NCBI GenBank assembly: GCA_964444685.1 | Contig: CAYUIG010000020.1 | Location: 1-64,000 of the forward strand | Reading direction: 5' to 3' | DNA from: CAYUIG01 sp964444685 | GTDB taxonomy: Bacteria > Gemmatimonadota > Gemmatimonadetes > Longimicrobiales > RSA9 | DNA length: 64,000 nt | In this document: piece after piece, positions 1-9,810 of the stretch | Position numbering within the stretch: position 1 is the stretch's first letter | Layout: every line of letters begins with the position of its first letter | Translations under genes and position numbers: made by a program | Notes under the pieces: model-generated | Seen by the model: only the letters and a program-made list of their open reading frames with translations | Database searches by the model: none | Told to the model about the DNA's origin: nothing

Positions 1-1136
<1,136 letters not shown>

Positions 1137-1140
<4 letters not shown>

Positions 1141-2009
1141 GTAGCGCGGCGCCGACCCGGGCCGACTGGGTCCTCGCCCGGGGGCGCGTCGCGCTCGACC
1201 GCCCCGTGATCCTCGGCATTCTCAACCTCACGCCCGACTCCTTCTTCGACGGCGGCCGCCATGCCGATCCCGGCGCTGCCGTCGCGCATGCACACGCGCT
1301 CGTCGATCATGGTGCGGATGTGCTCGACGTAGGCGGAGAGTCCACGCGACCCGGCGCGCGTCCGGTTTCCGCCGATGAGGAGACCGCCCGCATCGTTCCC
1401 GTCCTGCGCGCACTCGTGCGCGAACTGCCGCACATCCCGGTATCCGTCGACACCGTGAAGGCGGAGGTGGCGCGCGCGGCGCTCGACGAGGGCGCCGTCG
1501 CCATCAACGACGTATCGGCGCTGCGACTCGATCCCGCGATGAAGCGTGTCGTGGCCGATGCGGCTGCGGGACTCATCCTCATGCACTCGCGCGGCACCGT
1601 CGAACGGATGGCGAGCTACGAGCTGGCCGAATACGGCGACGATCCCGTCGGCGAGATCGTCGCGGAGCTGGGCGCGTCCCTCGAGGATGCGCTCGCGTCG
1701 GGTGTGGCCGAGGAGCGGATCGTGCTCGATCCCGGGCTCGGCTTCTCGAAGCGCACGGAACAGAGTGTGGCCGCCCTGCGTGAGCTGGACCGTGTCGCCG
1801 CACTGGGACGCCCCGTACTCGTCGGTCCCAGCCGCAAGCGCTTCATCGGCGAGCTCGGCGGCGGACTGGATGCGGACGCCCGCCTCGAGGGCACGCTCGC
1901 TGCGTGCGTCTACGCGTGGGTCGCGGGTGCGCGCCTCTTCCGCGTCCACGATGTGGGCCCGGTCCGCCGCGCGCTGGACGTGGCCGCCGCCCTCGCGGGG
2001 GAACGGTGA
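1137..2009 (+). CDS. folP: dihydropteroate synthase
   Basis: 290 residues, normal for bacterial FolP, which condenses p-aminobenzoate with 6-hydroxymethyl-dihydropterin diphosphate in folate synthesis and is the sulfonamide target. Visible family signatures are NLTPDSFFDGG (residues 30-40), DVGGESTRPG (64-73), the DPGLGFSKR loop and the C-terminal GPSRKRFIG. The GTG start at 1137 overlaps the ftsH stop, and the stop overlaps the next GTG, so ftsH-folP-cdaA form a translationally coupled run. Confidence 0.96.
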
Positions 2010-2812
2010 CGACCCTGCGCGACATCTTCGGCGCGCTGTTCCCGGGCGGCTGGTCGTGGCTGTTCGACCTGATCCAGATCCTGCTCGTCGCGGTCGCGAT
2101 CTACTACGTCCTCCGGCTGCTCGTGCGCACGCGCGCGATCCAGATGCTGGTCGGACTGCTGCTCATCGTTCTCATCTACTTCGCCGCGCGCCTGCTCGGG
2201 CTCCAGCTCATCCGCTACGTACTCGAGCAGCTGTTCTCCTACGGCGCGATCGCGGCCATCATCGTCTTCCACCCCGAGCTGCGCAGCGCGCTCGCGCGCC
2301 TGGGCCAGAGCCGATTCCTGCGACTGTTCGCGCGGCTCGAAACGCGCGAAGTCGTGGAGGAGGTGGTCGAGGCGGTCGAGCGGATGGCGCGCGCGCGGAT
2401 TGGCGCGATCATCGCCATCGAGCGGGAGGTCGGGCTCGAGGAGTACGCGCAGACGGGGACGCGCCTGCAGGCCAAGGTCGGCGCCGACCTGCTCATCAGC
2501 CTGTTCGCTCCCTACGGCCCGCTCCACGACGGCGCGGTGCTCATCCAGGGCGATACCATCATCGCCGCGGGCGTGATCCTGCCGCTCACGCAGTTCCCGG
2601 TTGCGGACCGCACCCTCGGCACGCGCCATCGCGCCGCGATCGGTCTCTCCGAGGAAACCGACGCGCTCGTGCTCGTCGTGAGCGAGGAATCGTCGCAGAT
2701 TTCCCTGGCCAGCCGCGGCCGACTCGAGCGGGACGTCACCCTCGAACGCGTGCGCCAGGCCCTCGCGGGCGCACCCGAACCGCCGGAAGCGATTCCGGCC
2801 GCTTCGGGCTGA
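2006..2812 (+). CDS. cdaA: diadenylate cyclase, CdaA/DacA type (c-di-AMP synthase)
   Basis: 268 residues from a GTG that overlaps the folP stop; a frame extending further upstream is only overlap with folP. The N-terminus has about three hydrophobic helices (residues about 15-90), then the DisA_N cyclase domain with both active-site motifs: DGA at residues 175-177 and RHR at 207-209. The family makes cyclic di-AMP from two ATP at the membrane; the product usually controls potassium/osmolyte balance and wall homeostasis. Adjacent to folP, as in several phyla. No c-di-AMP phosphodiesterase or receptor is visible in the window. Confidence 0.95.
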   Translation: MTTLRDIFGALFPGGWSWLFDLIQILLVAVAIYYVLRLLVRTRAIQMLVGLLLIVLIYFAARLLGLQLIRYVLEQLFSYGAIAAIIVFHPELRSALARLGQSRFLRLFARLETREVVEEVVEAVERMARARIGAIIAIEREVGLEEYAQTGTRLQAKVGADLLISLFAPYGPLHDGAVLIQGDTIIAAGVILPLTQFPVADRTLGTRHRAAIGLSEETDALVLVVSEESSQISLASRGRLERDVTLERVRQALAGAPEPPEAIPAASG

Positions 2813-2824
2813 GGCCCCGCGAAG

Positions 2825-2854
2825 TTGACACTCGCAAAAGAGCCGTCCTACATT
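2825..2854 (+). promoter_or_regulatory. sigma70-type promoter for exbB-exbD-tonB
   Basis: A perfect -35 TTGACA (2825-2830) is followed after 18 bases by TACATT (2849-2854). It lies in the only intergenic gap between cdaA and exbB and about 57 bases before the exbB start. Predicted transcription start is near 2861. Confidence 0.7.
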
Positions 2855-2910
2855 GCCGTGTTGACCCGCGAACCGACGGTCATCCGTGAACCCCCGACCC
2901 GGAGCGCCGC

Positions 2911-3389
2911 TTGGACGAGCCCGTAAACAGCTACACGCTGCTGAACATGTTCGAGGATGGCGGGATCTGGATGTACCCGCTCATCCTCTGCTCCCTCTTC
3001 GCGCTCGGCGTCATCCTCGCCAAGCTCTACATGCTGTGGGCCGCCGGCCGGAGGTCCGAGGGGCTCCAGTCGGAGGTCGAGCAGCTCGTGCGCGCCGGGA
3101 AGCTCGACGCCGCGATCCAGCTCTGCGAGGAGACGCCCGGACCGGTGGCGGCGATCCTGCTCAGCGGCCTGACCCGGATCCGCCAGCGCGACCTCAGCAC
3201 CAGCGATGTGCAGCAGGCGATCAAGACGACGGGCACCGTCGAGCTCGGCTTCCTCGAACGCGGACTGATCGTCCTGGCCACGGTCTCCAACGTGGCCCCG
3301 CTGCTCGGATTCCTCGGCACCGTGGCCGGCATGATCATCGCCTTCGGCGAGATCGCGGAGGCCGGCCAGGTCGAGGCGTCGCTCGTGGC
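2911..3389 (+). CDS. exbB: MotA/TolQ/ExbB proton channel protein (3' end lost in assembly gap)
   Basis: About 159 codons are visible before a run of N. The TTG start at 2911 follows GGAG (2901-2904) at suitable spacing. The N-terminus has a membrane helix (GIWMYPLILCSLFALGVILA), a cytoplasmic segment, then the conserved second and third helix region: GTVELGFLERGLIVLATVSNVAPLLGF (split around residues 108-134) and GTVAGMIIAFGEIAEAG. ExbB/TolQ channels couple proton flow to TonB or TolA. Reading through the N run joins it in frame to an unrelated ExbD tail; that join is an artefact. What lies in the gap (end of exbB, start of exbD) cannot be seen. Confidence 0.93.
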
Positions 3390-3489
3390 NNNNNNNNNNN
3401 NNNNNNNNNNNNNNNNNNNNNNNNNNNNNNNNNNNNNNNNNNNNNNNNNNNNNNNNNNNNNNNNNNNNNNNNNNNNNNNNNNNNNNNNN
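3390..3489. other. assembly gap (100 N)
   Basis: Exactly 100 N, the conventional placeholder for a scaffold gap of unknown size. The protein before it is ExbB/TolQ-like and the one after it is the periplasmic part of an ExbD, so the missing DNA must hold at least the ExbB C-terminus, a stop, a start and the ExbD membrane helix. Confidence 0.97.
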
Positions 3490-3804
3490 TTCGACGAGGA
3501 GCGCGGGCTGTCCATCGTGCTGCCCGAGCCGGCCGAGGAGGTCGAGGTCTCCCAGAAGAACATCCTGCACCTGTTCGTGGATCCGAACGGCGCGGTGCGG
3601 GTGAAGCGCGGTGAGAGCCCGCAGGAACAGGTGATCCAGGCGAGTCAGCTCGGGAGCATCTGGCGCCTCGAGTACAGCCAGAACGAGAACCTGATCGCGG
3701 CGGTAAAGACCTCACCCAATGCGCCGTACAAGTACATGATCGACGTGCTCGACCAGCTCCAGGGCGCGGGCGCGACGCGGATCTCCCTCCAGATCCTGGA
3801 GTAG
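3490..3804 (+). CDS. exbD: ExbD/TolR family biopolymer transport protein (5' end lost in assembly gap)
   Basis: The last 104 residues of an ExbD/TolR protein: a FDEERGLSIVLPEP opening, equivalent to the segment right after the ExbD membrane helix, then a periplasmic domain ending in DVLDQLQGAGATRISLQILE. The N-terminal membrane helix with its conserved Asp is in the gap. It is followed at 3812 by a second, complete exbD, giving the exbB-exbD-exbD-tonB order seen in several diderm phyla. Confidence 0.88.
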   Translation, partial: FDEERGLSIVLPEPAEEVEVSQKNILHLFVDPNGAVRVKRGESPQEQVIQASQLGSIWRLEYSQNENLIAAVKTSPNAPYKYMIDVLDQLQGAGATRISLQILE

Positions 3805-3811
3805 AACCGGT

Positions 3812-4255
3812 ATGATTTCCCAGGGTGGATTGAAGCGGAAGTCGAAGGCGTCGAGCGAGATCCCGTCGTCCTCGCTGGCGGACATGGCGTTCCTGCTGCT
3901 CATCTTCTTCATGGTGAGCACGACGTTCCGCAAGGAGCAGGACCGCGATGTCGCGTTCCCCGAGGCCGAGGCCACGCAGAAGCTCGACTCGCCGCGCAAG
4001 GACGTGGTGCACGTGTACCTTGAGGAGGACGGGCGCGTGTTCATCAACGACGCCCTCGTGCCCATGCAGGACGTGAACGGCGTAGTGGGCCCGCTGTACG
4101 CGGACAACCAGGCGCTGATCGTGGTGCTGCGTGCGGATGCGGACGTGCCGTATTCGTTTGTCGATGCAGTGCAGAAGGAGCTCCAGGAGGCACGCGCCGT
4201 GCGTGTGACCTTCTATACGGACCTGGAGCAGCGGATCACCCGCGAGCGGAGGTGA
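3812..4255 (+). CDS. exbD: ExbD/TolR family biopolymer transport protein (second copy)
   Basis: 147 residues. The short basic N-terminus (residues 1-20) is followed by the ExbD helix with its proton-carrying Asp in SLADMAFLLLIFFMVST (about 22-38) and a periplasmic domain to the C-terminus. ATG at 3812 has GGAG ten bases upstream. It works in the ExbB-ExbD motor that energises TonB. It lies 7 bases after the previous exbD, and its stop overlaps the ribosome-binding region of tonB. Confidence 0.95.
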   Translation: MISQGGLKRKSKASSEIPSSSLADMAFLLLIFFMVSTTFRKEQDRDVAFPEAEATQKLDSPRKDVVHVYLEEDGRVFINDALVPMQDVNGVVGPLYADNQALIVVLRADADVPYSFVDAVQKELQEARAVRVTFYTDLEQRITRERR

Positions 4256-4257
4256 GC

Positions 4258-4920
4258 ATGGCCGAGACAACGGGCGGAAACGCCAACCAGCGCTTCAAGG
4301 ACAGCTTCGGGAACTTGTTCTGGGGCTCGGTGACAGTGGCCACCCTGCTCCACTTCGCGATCTTCGCATTCTTCCCGACGCTGTCGGCCGAGGACGTGTC
4401 ATTCTCGGCGGAGGAGATGGCGGCCATCGAGATTCCGCCGGAGATCGAGATCCCGCCGCCGCCGCAGCAGATCTCGCGGCCGGCCACGCCGGTGATCGGC
4501 GACGCCACGATCGATGAGGACATCACGATCGCGACGACGACGTTCGAGGACAATCCGGTCGAGAACCTGCCGCCGCCGCCCACGGCGAGCTCCGGCACCG
4601 ACCTGTCGGCTGCGCCGGTCTTCACGCCGATGACTGTGCGTCCGCGCATTCTGAACGCATCCGAGGTGGAGCGCGCGCTGACGGCGAATTATCCTCCCCT
4701 GCTGCGCGACGCGGGCATCGGCGGCACGGTCGAGGTGTGGTTCTTCATCGATGAGACCGGCAAGGTCATCCGGAACCAGATCAACAAGTCGAGCGGCTAC
4801 GAGGCGCTCGATGCGGCCGCGCTCGACGTGGCGAAGGTGATTCGTGTATCGCCGGCGGAGAACCGGGGTGAGAGAGTCCCGGTCTGGGTGTCGATTCCGA
4901 TCACGTTCTCGTCGAAGTAG
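4258..4920 (+). CDS. tonB: energy transducer TonB
   Basis: 220 residues from ATG 4258, chosen over GTG 4252 because GGAGG (4248-4252) is correctly spaced for the ATG. One membrane helix (about 18-39) carries the usual His (LLHFAIFAF); a proline-rich periplasmic span follows (IEIPPEIEIPPPPQ), and the C-terminal TonB fold contains YPPLLRDAGIGGTVEVWFFI and GYEALDAAALDVAKV. TonB transmits ExbBD energy to outer-membrane receptors, so the cell has an outer membrane. Last gene of the operon, directly before a strong terminator. Confidence 0.95.
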   Translation: MAETTGGNANQRFKDSFGNLFWGSVTVATLLHFAIFAFFPTLSAEDVSFSAEEMAAIEIPPEIEIPPPPQQISRPATPVIGDATIDEDITIATTTFEDNPVENLPPPPTASSGTDLSAAPVFTPMTVRPRILNASEVERALTANYPPLLRDAGIGGTVEVWFFIDETGKVIRNQINKSSGYEALDAAALDVAKVIRVSPAENRGERVPVWVSIPITFSSK

Positions 4921-4941
4921 CTGGCTGACCGTTGCTCACGC

Positions 4942-4977
4942 AGAGGGGACCGGCCGTGACGGCCGGTCCCCTCTTTT
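4942..4977 (+). terminator. Rho-independent terminator after tonB
   Basis: A perfect 14-bp inverted repeat (4942-4955 with 4961-4974) with a 5-base loop, followed by a short T run (4974-4977). Confidence 0.92.
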
Positions 4978-4990
4978 CGTTGCGGCGTCA

Positions 4991-5019
4991 TTGATCCGCG
5001 GCGCATCGCACGGTAGAAT
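4991..5019 (+). promoter_or_regulatory. promoter of yggS, predicted leaderless start
   Basis: TTGATC (4991-4996), 17-base spacer, TAGAAT (5014-5019). Seven bases past the -10 falls on the A of the yggS ATG at 5026, so the transcript would start at or next to the start codon. The only purine run upstream (GAAGG, 5021-5025) abuts the ATG and is too close to act as a normal ribosome-binding site. Confidence 0.65.
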
Positions 5020-5025
5020 CGAAGG

Positions 5026-5718
5026 ATGACGTACGAGCGGCGAGTGGCGGAATCGCTGCCGCGCGTGCGCGATCGAATCGCGGCGGCGCTGGCGCGGGCG
5101 GGGCGGACGGATGACGTCATCATCCTGCCTGTGACGAAGGGGCATCCGGCGGCGGCGGTGCGTGCGGTCGCCGCAGCGGGCCTCGGGCGGGCCGGCGAGA
5201 ATCGGGTGCAGGAGCTGGAGTCGAAGCGGTCGGAGCTGGGCGGGCTGGTCGAGTGGCACCTGATCGGTCACCTGCAGAGGAACAAGGCACGGCGGGCGCT
5301 GGCGCTCTCGGACGTGATCCACTCGCTGGACTCGGTGCGGCTCGCCGATGAGCTGTCGCGCGAGGCGGAGCGGGCCGGAACGACGTTGCGCGTGTACGCA
5401 CAGGTGAACGTCTCCGGCGAGGCGACGAAGGGCGGATTCGAGCCGGAGGAAGCGGCCGCCGAGGTCGCGCGAATCGCCGGACTGCCGGGACTCGCGGTCG
5501 AGGGTCTGATGACGATGGCTCCGTTCACCGACGACGAGGCCGTGCAGAGGAAGACCTTCGCCGCGGCACGTTCGCTCCTGGAGCAGTGTGCGGCGGCCGC
5601 GCCGGAGATCGGCCGCGGGCTGTCCATGGGGATGTCGAACGACTACGAGGTGGCGGTGGAGGAGGGGAGCACGATCGTCCGGCTGGGTACGGTCCTTCTG
5701 GGGGAGCGCTCGACATGA
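5026..5718 (+). CDS. yggS: YggS/PROSC family pyridoxal-phosphate homeostasis protein
   Basis: 230 residues, normal length. Family signatures: the PLP-lysine strand ending in PVTKGHP, GENRVQE, WHLIGHLQRNKA, GLMTMAP, and the phosphate-binding end LSMGMSNDYEVAVEEGSTIVRLGT. The protein binds PLP as a single TIM-barrel domain without known enzymatic turnover and buffers B6 vitamers. It precedes divIVA with an ATGA overlap, the same pairing as ylmE and divIVA in Firmicutes. Expression probably starts at the leaderless promoter just upstream. Confidence 0.94.
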   Translation: MTYERRVAESLPRVRDRIAAALARAGRTDDVIILPVTKGHPAAAVRAVAAAGLGRAGENRVQELESKRSELGGLVEWHLIGHLQRNKARRALALSDVIHSLDSVRLADELSREAERAGTTLRVYAQVNVSGEATKGGFEPEEAAAEVARIAGLPGLAVEGLMTMAPFTDDEAVQRKTFAAARSLLEQCAAAAPEIGRGLSMGMSNDYEVAVEEGSTIVRLGTVLLGERST

Positions 5719-6611
5719 TCGACCTGACGCCACTCGACGTCCGCAAGAAGAAGGGGGACTTCCGGCGCGCCATGCGCGGCTACGAGCCCGCGCTCGTCGA
5801 CGACTTCCTCGATCTGGCCGCGGACCGGATGGAAGAGCTGGTGCGCCAGACGCGCGCACTGGAAGAGAAGGTGGAGCGCCTCGAGAGGGCGGAGTCGGAG
5901 TACAAGGAGCGCGAGAAGGCGCTCACCGAAGCGCTGGTGACCGCGCAGGAGATGCGTGCGGAGGTGCGCAACCAGGCGCTGCGCGAAGCGGACCTCGCGA
6001 AGAAGGAAGCCGAGCAGGAGGCCCGTCGCATCCGAGCGGAGGCGCTGGAGGCGAAGGAGCGGGAGAAGGAAGGCATCCGCCGGCTCCAGGCGCGGCGTGC
6101 GCAGCTCGTGCGCAGCTACCGCGCGTTCCTCGAGCGCGAGATCGCCGAGCTCGAGGTGATGTCGCGCGCGCTGGAGGGATTCGAACCGGAGGAGAGCGAG
6201 CCGCAGTCGGAGGAGCCCGCGTCACCGGCGCCACGCGCTGCCGCCGCACCGCCGCCATCGCAGTCGCCGACGACGTCGTCGGAGCCATTGGAGTCGTCGC
6301 TGCCGCCGATGTCATCGGCGCCGTCGTCGCTGCCGTCGTTCAGCGAGGAGGAGGAGGACGCGCTGGTCCGGGAAATGAACGCGATCCTCGCGCAGCAGGA
6401 ACCACAGAGTCCGCCGTCGGACGACGTCGAGCTGTTCCTCTCGGATGATGATGTCGTGCCGGGCGGGCCGTCGTTCCTCGATGACGAGATCCCGCCATCG
6501 GAGTCGGATATCGGCCTGACGCTGCGCGAGGATGGGGAGCCGAAGCCGGCCGAGCGTCCGCAGGAGGACGACGACCCCGACGACCTGGTCTCCCGGATGT
6601 TCGAGCACTGA
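5715..6611 (+). CDS. divIVA: DivIVA domain protein
   Basis: 298 residues from the ATG overlapping the yggS stop. The N-terminus is the DivIVA membrane-binding module (LTPLDVRKKKGDFRRAMRGY, then VDDFLDLAADRMEEL), followed by a long Glu/Arg-rich coiled coil to about residue 155. The C-terminal half is an acidic, Ser/Pro-rich low-complexity tail with no recognisable fold. DivIVA binds curved membrane at poles and septa and recruits division or growth partners; its presence in a TonB-bearing diderm is notable. The tail could be a partner-binding region (inference). Confidence 0.92.
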   Translation: MIDLTPLDVRKKKGDFRRAMRGYEPALVDDFLDLAADRMEELVRQTRALEEKVERLERAESEYKEREKALTEALVTAQEMRAEVRNQALREADLAKKEAEQEARRIRAEALEAKEREKEGIRRLQARRAQLVRSYRAFLEREIAELEVMSRALEGFEPEESEPQSEEPASPAPRAAAAPPPSQSPTTSSEPLESSLPPMSSAPSSLPSFSEEEEDALVREMNAILAQQEPQSPPSDDVELFLSDDDVVPGGPSFLDDEIPPSESDIGLTLREDGEPKPAERPQEDDDPDDLVSRMFEH

Positions 6612-6669
6612 TCGACAGGGCCCGCGCGTGTGCCGCGCGGCCCCATAGCAACGAGGCCGCAGCACAGGC

Positions 6670-9600
6670 ATGAGCTATCCACCGTATCCCGGCAGTCCGA
6701 CCGAACTCGAAGAGGCCGTCCTCGCGCGCTGGCGCGAGGAGTCTCTGTTTCGCCGCGTCCAGGAAGCCACACGCGACCTGCCGCCCTTCGTCTTCTTCGA
6801 AGGTCCGCCCACCGCGAACGGGCGACCCGGCATCCATCACGTTCTCAGCCGCACGCTGAAGGATCTCGGCTGCCGCTTCCACACCATGCGCGGCCATCAC
6901 ATCACGCGGAAGGCGGGCTGGGACACCCACGGACTGCCCGTGGAGATCGAGGCGGAGCGCAAGCTCGGCATCAGCGGCAAGCGCCAGATCGAGGAACTCG
7001 GTGTCGCGAAGTTCAACCAGGTGTGCCGCGACAGCGTGTTCACCTACAAGGAGGACTGGGAGCGGCTCTCCGAGCGCATCGGCTACTGGCTCGACTACTC
7101 GGATCCCTACATCACCTTCACGCCCGAGTACATCGAGAGCCTCTGGAACATCCTCGCCACGCTCCACGAGAACAGGCTGCTGTACCGCGGCTACAAGAGC
7201 GTGCCGTACTGCCCGCGCTGCGGCACCGCGCTCTCCTCGCACGAGGTGGCGCAGGGATACGAGGACGTGTCCGACCCGTCCATCTACTTCCTGTGCCCCT
7301 GGCTCGATGACTCCGAAGGGCGCGCCTTCCTCGTCTGGACCACGACGCCCTGGACGCTGCCTTCCAACGTCGCGCTCGCGTTGAACCCCGGGCTCACGTA
7401 CGTCGAGGCGGAGCACGAAGGGCGACGACTCGTGCTCGCAGAGGCGCGCGCCGCGGCCGTGCTCGGCGAGGACGTACGCATCGTGCGACGCTACGCTGCG
7501 CGCGAACTCGAGGGCGTCCGATACGAGCGTCCGTTCGATCTCGTTGCGGCGCCGGCATCCGATACCGCGTGGCGCGTGGTGCTCGAGGACTTCGTTACCG
7601 CGGAGGACGGCACCGGCATCGTGCACCTCGCCCCTGCGTTCGGCGCGGACGACTACGCGGCCGGGCAGCGTCACGATCTGCCGATGCTGCGTCCCGTCGA
7701 TGATGCGGGCCACTTCACGGCGGATGTCCCGCTCGTCGGCGGCCAGTTCGTGAAGGATGCGGATGAAGCGCTGGTCGAGGACCTGAAGCAGCGCGGCCTC
7801 GTATTCCGCTACACGCACGAGGTGCACACATACCCGCACTGCTGGCGCTGCTCCAGTCCGCTGCTGTACATGGCGCGCGACTCGTGGTTCCTGCGCACGA
7901 CCGCCGTGCGCGACACGATGCTCGCGCACAACGCACGCATCGGCTGGCACCCGCCCGAGATGGGCAGCGGCCGCTTCGGCGAATGGCTGGCGGGCAACAT
8001 CGACTGGGCGATCTCGCGCGAGCGCTACTGGGGTACGCCGCTCCCCGTCTGGGTCTGCTCGGAGAACGGGGACCACATCGAAGTAATCGGCTCCTACGCG
8101 CAGCTCGCGGAGCGCGCGGGTGCGCTGCCGCCGGACTTCGACCCGCACAAGCCCGGCATCGACGCGTTCACCTGGACGTGTCACTGCGGCGGCACGATGC
8201 GCCGTACACCGGAAGTCATCGATGCGTGGTTCGACTCCGGCTCGATGCCGTACGCGCAGTGGCACTGGCCCTTCGAGAACGATGAAGCATTCCGCCGCCA
8301 CTTCCCGGCCGACTTCATCTGCGAAGGCGTCGACCAGACGCGCGGCTGGTTCTATTCGCTGATGGCGATCGCGGCGATGCTCGGCATGGGCCCCGCGTAC
8401 CGCAACGTGCTCGTGAACGACCTCGTGCTGGATGCCGAGGGGCTGAAGATGTCGAAGTCGCGCGGCAACGTGGTGGATCCGTGGGACGCCATCGGCCGCT
8501 TCGGTGCGGACGGAATCCGCTGGTACTTCCTCACGGCCAGCCAGCCCTGGGTGCCGAAGCGCTTCGATCCGGTCGCCGTGGGCGAGGCGGCACGGCGGCT
8601 GTTCGACACGCTGGGCAACACGTACGTCTTCTACGCGCTCTACGCGGGGCTCGAGGGGTTCGCACCCCGGAATGGCGACGGCGTCGAGTCGTCGCACGTA
8701 CTCGACCGCTGGCTGCTCTCGCGACTCGGCGGACTCGCGCGCGCGGTCCACGCCGACCTGCTCGACTACGAGGTGACGCGCGCCGCGCGCACCATCGGCG
8801 ACTTCGTGGTCGACGACCTGTCGAACTGGTACGTGCGCAGGAGCCGGGATCGCTTCTGGGGCAGTGGCGATGCCGCGGATACGCGCGCTGCGTTCGCCAC
8901 GCTCCAGCGTGCGCTCACCATCGTGGCGCGGCTGCTCGCGCCGTTGGTGCCGTTCCACTCGGACTGGCTGCACCGCGCGCTGACGGACGGCGCGAGCGTC
9001 CATCTGGAGCGGTACCCGGGCTCGCAGGACGGGGACGTTCCAGATGCCGACGAAGCGCTCGAGCGCGAGATGGCCGCGGTTCGCGAGCTGGCGCGGCTGG
9101 GCCGCGCGGCGCGCGATGAGGTGAAGATCCGCGTGCGGCAGCCGTTGCGCACGCTCCATGCGGTAGTGCCGCGCGGGTTGTACGTACGGCCGGAGCTGCT
9201 CGACGTGCTGAAGGCGGAGCTGAACGTGAAGCAGGTGGAGTTCGCGCTGGGCGCGGAGTCGTTCGTCGCGCTCACGGCGCAGCCGAACTTCCGGGCGCTG
9301 GGCAAGCGCTTCGGGAAGCGCACGCCCGACGTGGCCGAGCGCGTGCGCGCGCTGCCGGCCGATGCGCTCGCGCGCTTCATGTCGGGCGGCGAACTGGCCA
9401 TCGATCTCGATGGCGAGCACATCGTTCTCGGCGCCGACGAAGTCGAGGTGCGGCAGTCGTCACGCGGGGAGCTCGTCGTGCAGTCCGACGGCGGTTACAC
9501 CGTCGCGCTCGATCCCGTGCTCGATGACGAGCTCCGGCTCGAAGGTCTCGCACGCGAGCTGGTCAACCGCATCCAGCGGCTGCGGCGCGACGCGGGGCTC

Positions 9601-9810
9601 GCGGTGAGCGACCGCATCGACCTGGCCATCGACGCGAGCGGGGCGCTGGAGGAGGCCGCTCGCCGCCACGCGGACGCGATTGCGCGCGAGGTGCTCGCGG
9701 TCTCGTTCGAGGTGGATGGCGCGGGCCGCGACGGCTGGGAGGAGATCGAGGTGGAGGGGACGCGTGCGCGCGTTTCGCTGCTGCGCGCGGAGTCCCGCTC
9801 CGGAGCATGA
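6670..9810 (+). CDS. ileS: isoleucine--tRNA ligase (long form with GxHH signature)
   Basis: 1046 residues. It charges tRNA-Ile. The class I KMSKS loop is intact (residues 593-597), but the HIGH position reads GRPGIHH, with G-I-H-H at residues 54-57 instead of the usual H-x-G-H. GWDTHGLPVE follows, then the CP1 editing domain (TWTTTPWTLPSN), a Cys cluster (CPRCGTA) and a long C-terminal domain with a DUF5915-like region. Length and the THGLPVE style point to the type-2 (eukaryote-like) IleRS group. Start ATG 6670; the 58-base leader is too short for a T-box. The stop overlaps lspA. Confidence 0.96.
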   Translation: MSYPPYPGSPTELEEAVLARWREESLFRRVQEATRDLPPFVFFEGPPTANGRPGIHHVLSRTLKDLGCRFHTMRGHHITRKAGWDTHGLPVEIEAERKLGISGKRQIEELGVAKFNQVCRDSVFTYKEDWERLSERIGYWLDYSDPYITFTPEYIESLWNILATLHENRLLYRGYKSVPYCPRCGTALSSHEVAQGYEDVSDPSIYFLCPWLDDSEGRAFLVWTTTPWTLPSNVALALNPGLTYVEAEHEGRRLVLAEARAAAVLGEDVRIVRRYAARELEGVRYERPFDLVAAPASDTAWRVVLEDFVTAEDGTGIVHLAPAFGADDYAAGQRHDLPMLRPVDDAGHFTADVPLVGGQFVKDADEALVEDLKQRGLVFRYTHEVHTYPHCWRCSSPLLYMARDSWFLRTTAVRDTMLAHNARIGWHPPEMGSGRFGEWLAGNIDWAISRERYWGTPLPVWVCSENGDHIEVIGSYAQLAERAGALPPDFDPHKPGIDAFTWTCHCGGTMRRTPEVIDAWFDSGSMPYAQWHWPFENDEAFRRHFPADFICEGVDQTRGWFYSLMAIAAMLGMGPAYRNVLVNDLVLDAEGLKMSKSRGNVVDPWDAIGRFGADGIRWYFLTASQPWVPKRFDPVAVGEAARRLFDTLGNTYVFYALYAGLEGFAPRNGDGVESSHVLDRWLLSRLGGLARAVHADLLDYEVTRAARTIGDFVVDDLSNWYVRRSRDRFWGSGDAADTRAAFATLQRALTIVARLLAPLVPFHSDWLHRALTDGASVHLERYPGSQDGDVPDADEALEREMAAVRELARLGRAARDEVKIRVRQPLRTLHAVVPRGLYVRPELLDVLKAELNVKQVEFALGAESFVALTAQPNFRALGKRFGKRTPDVAERVRALPADALARFMSGGELAIDLDGEHIVLGADEVEVRQSSRGELVVQSDGGYTVALDPVLDDELRLEGLARELVNRIQRLRRDAGLAVSDRIDLAIDASGALEEAARRHADAIAREVLAVSFEVDGAGRDGWEEIEVEGTRARVSLLRAESRSGA

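Noticed and set aside
2911..3804. A single ExbB-ExbD fusion protein across the N run
   Set aside because: The two halves belong to different families and are joined only by 100 placeholder bases.
6612..6669. T-box riboswitch before ileS
   Set aside because: Only 58 bases separate divIVA from ileS and no T-box sequence is seen.
6340..9420. Very long open frame (1026 codons) antisense to ileS, and similar long antisense frames opposite the TPR gene (14457-17819), the M1 peptidase (42811-44688) and the dcw genes (49655-53416)
   Set aside because: These arise from codon bias in high-GC genes; they translate to Arg/His-rich sequence without domains and oppose well-supported genes.
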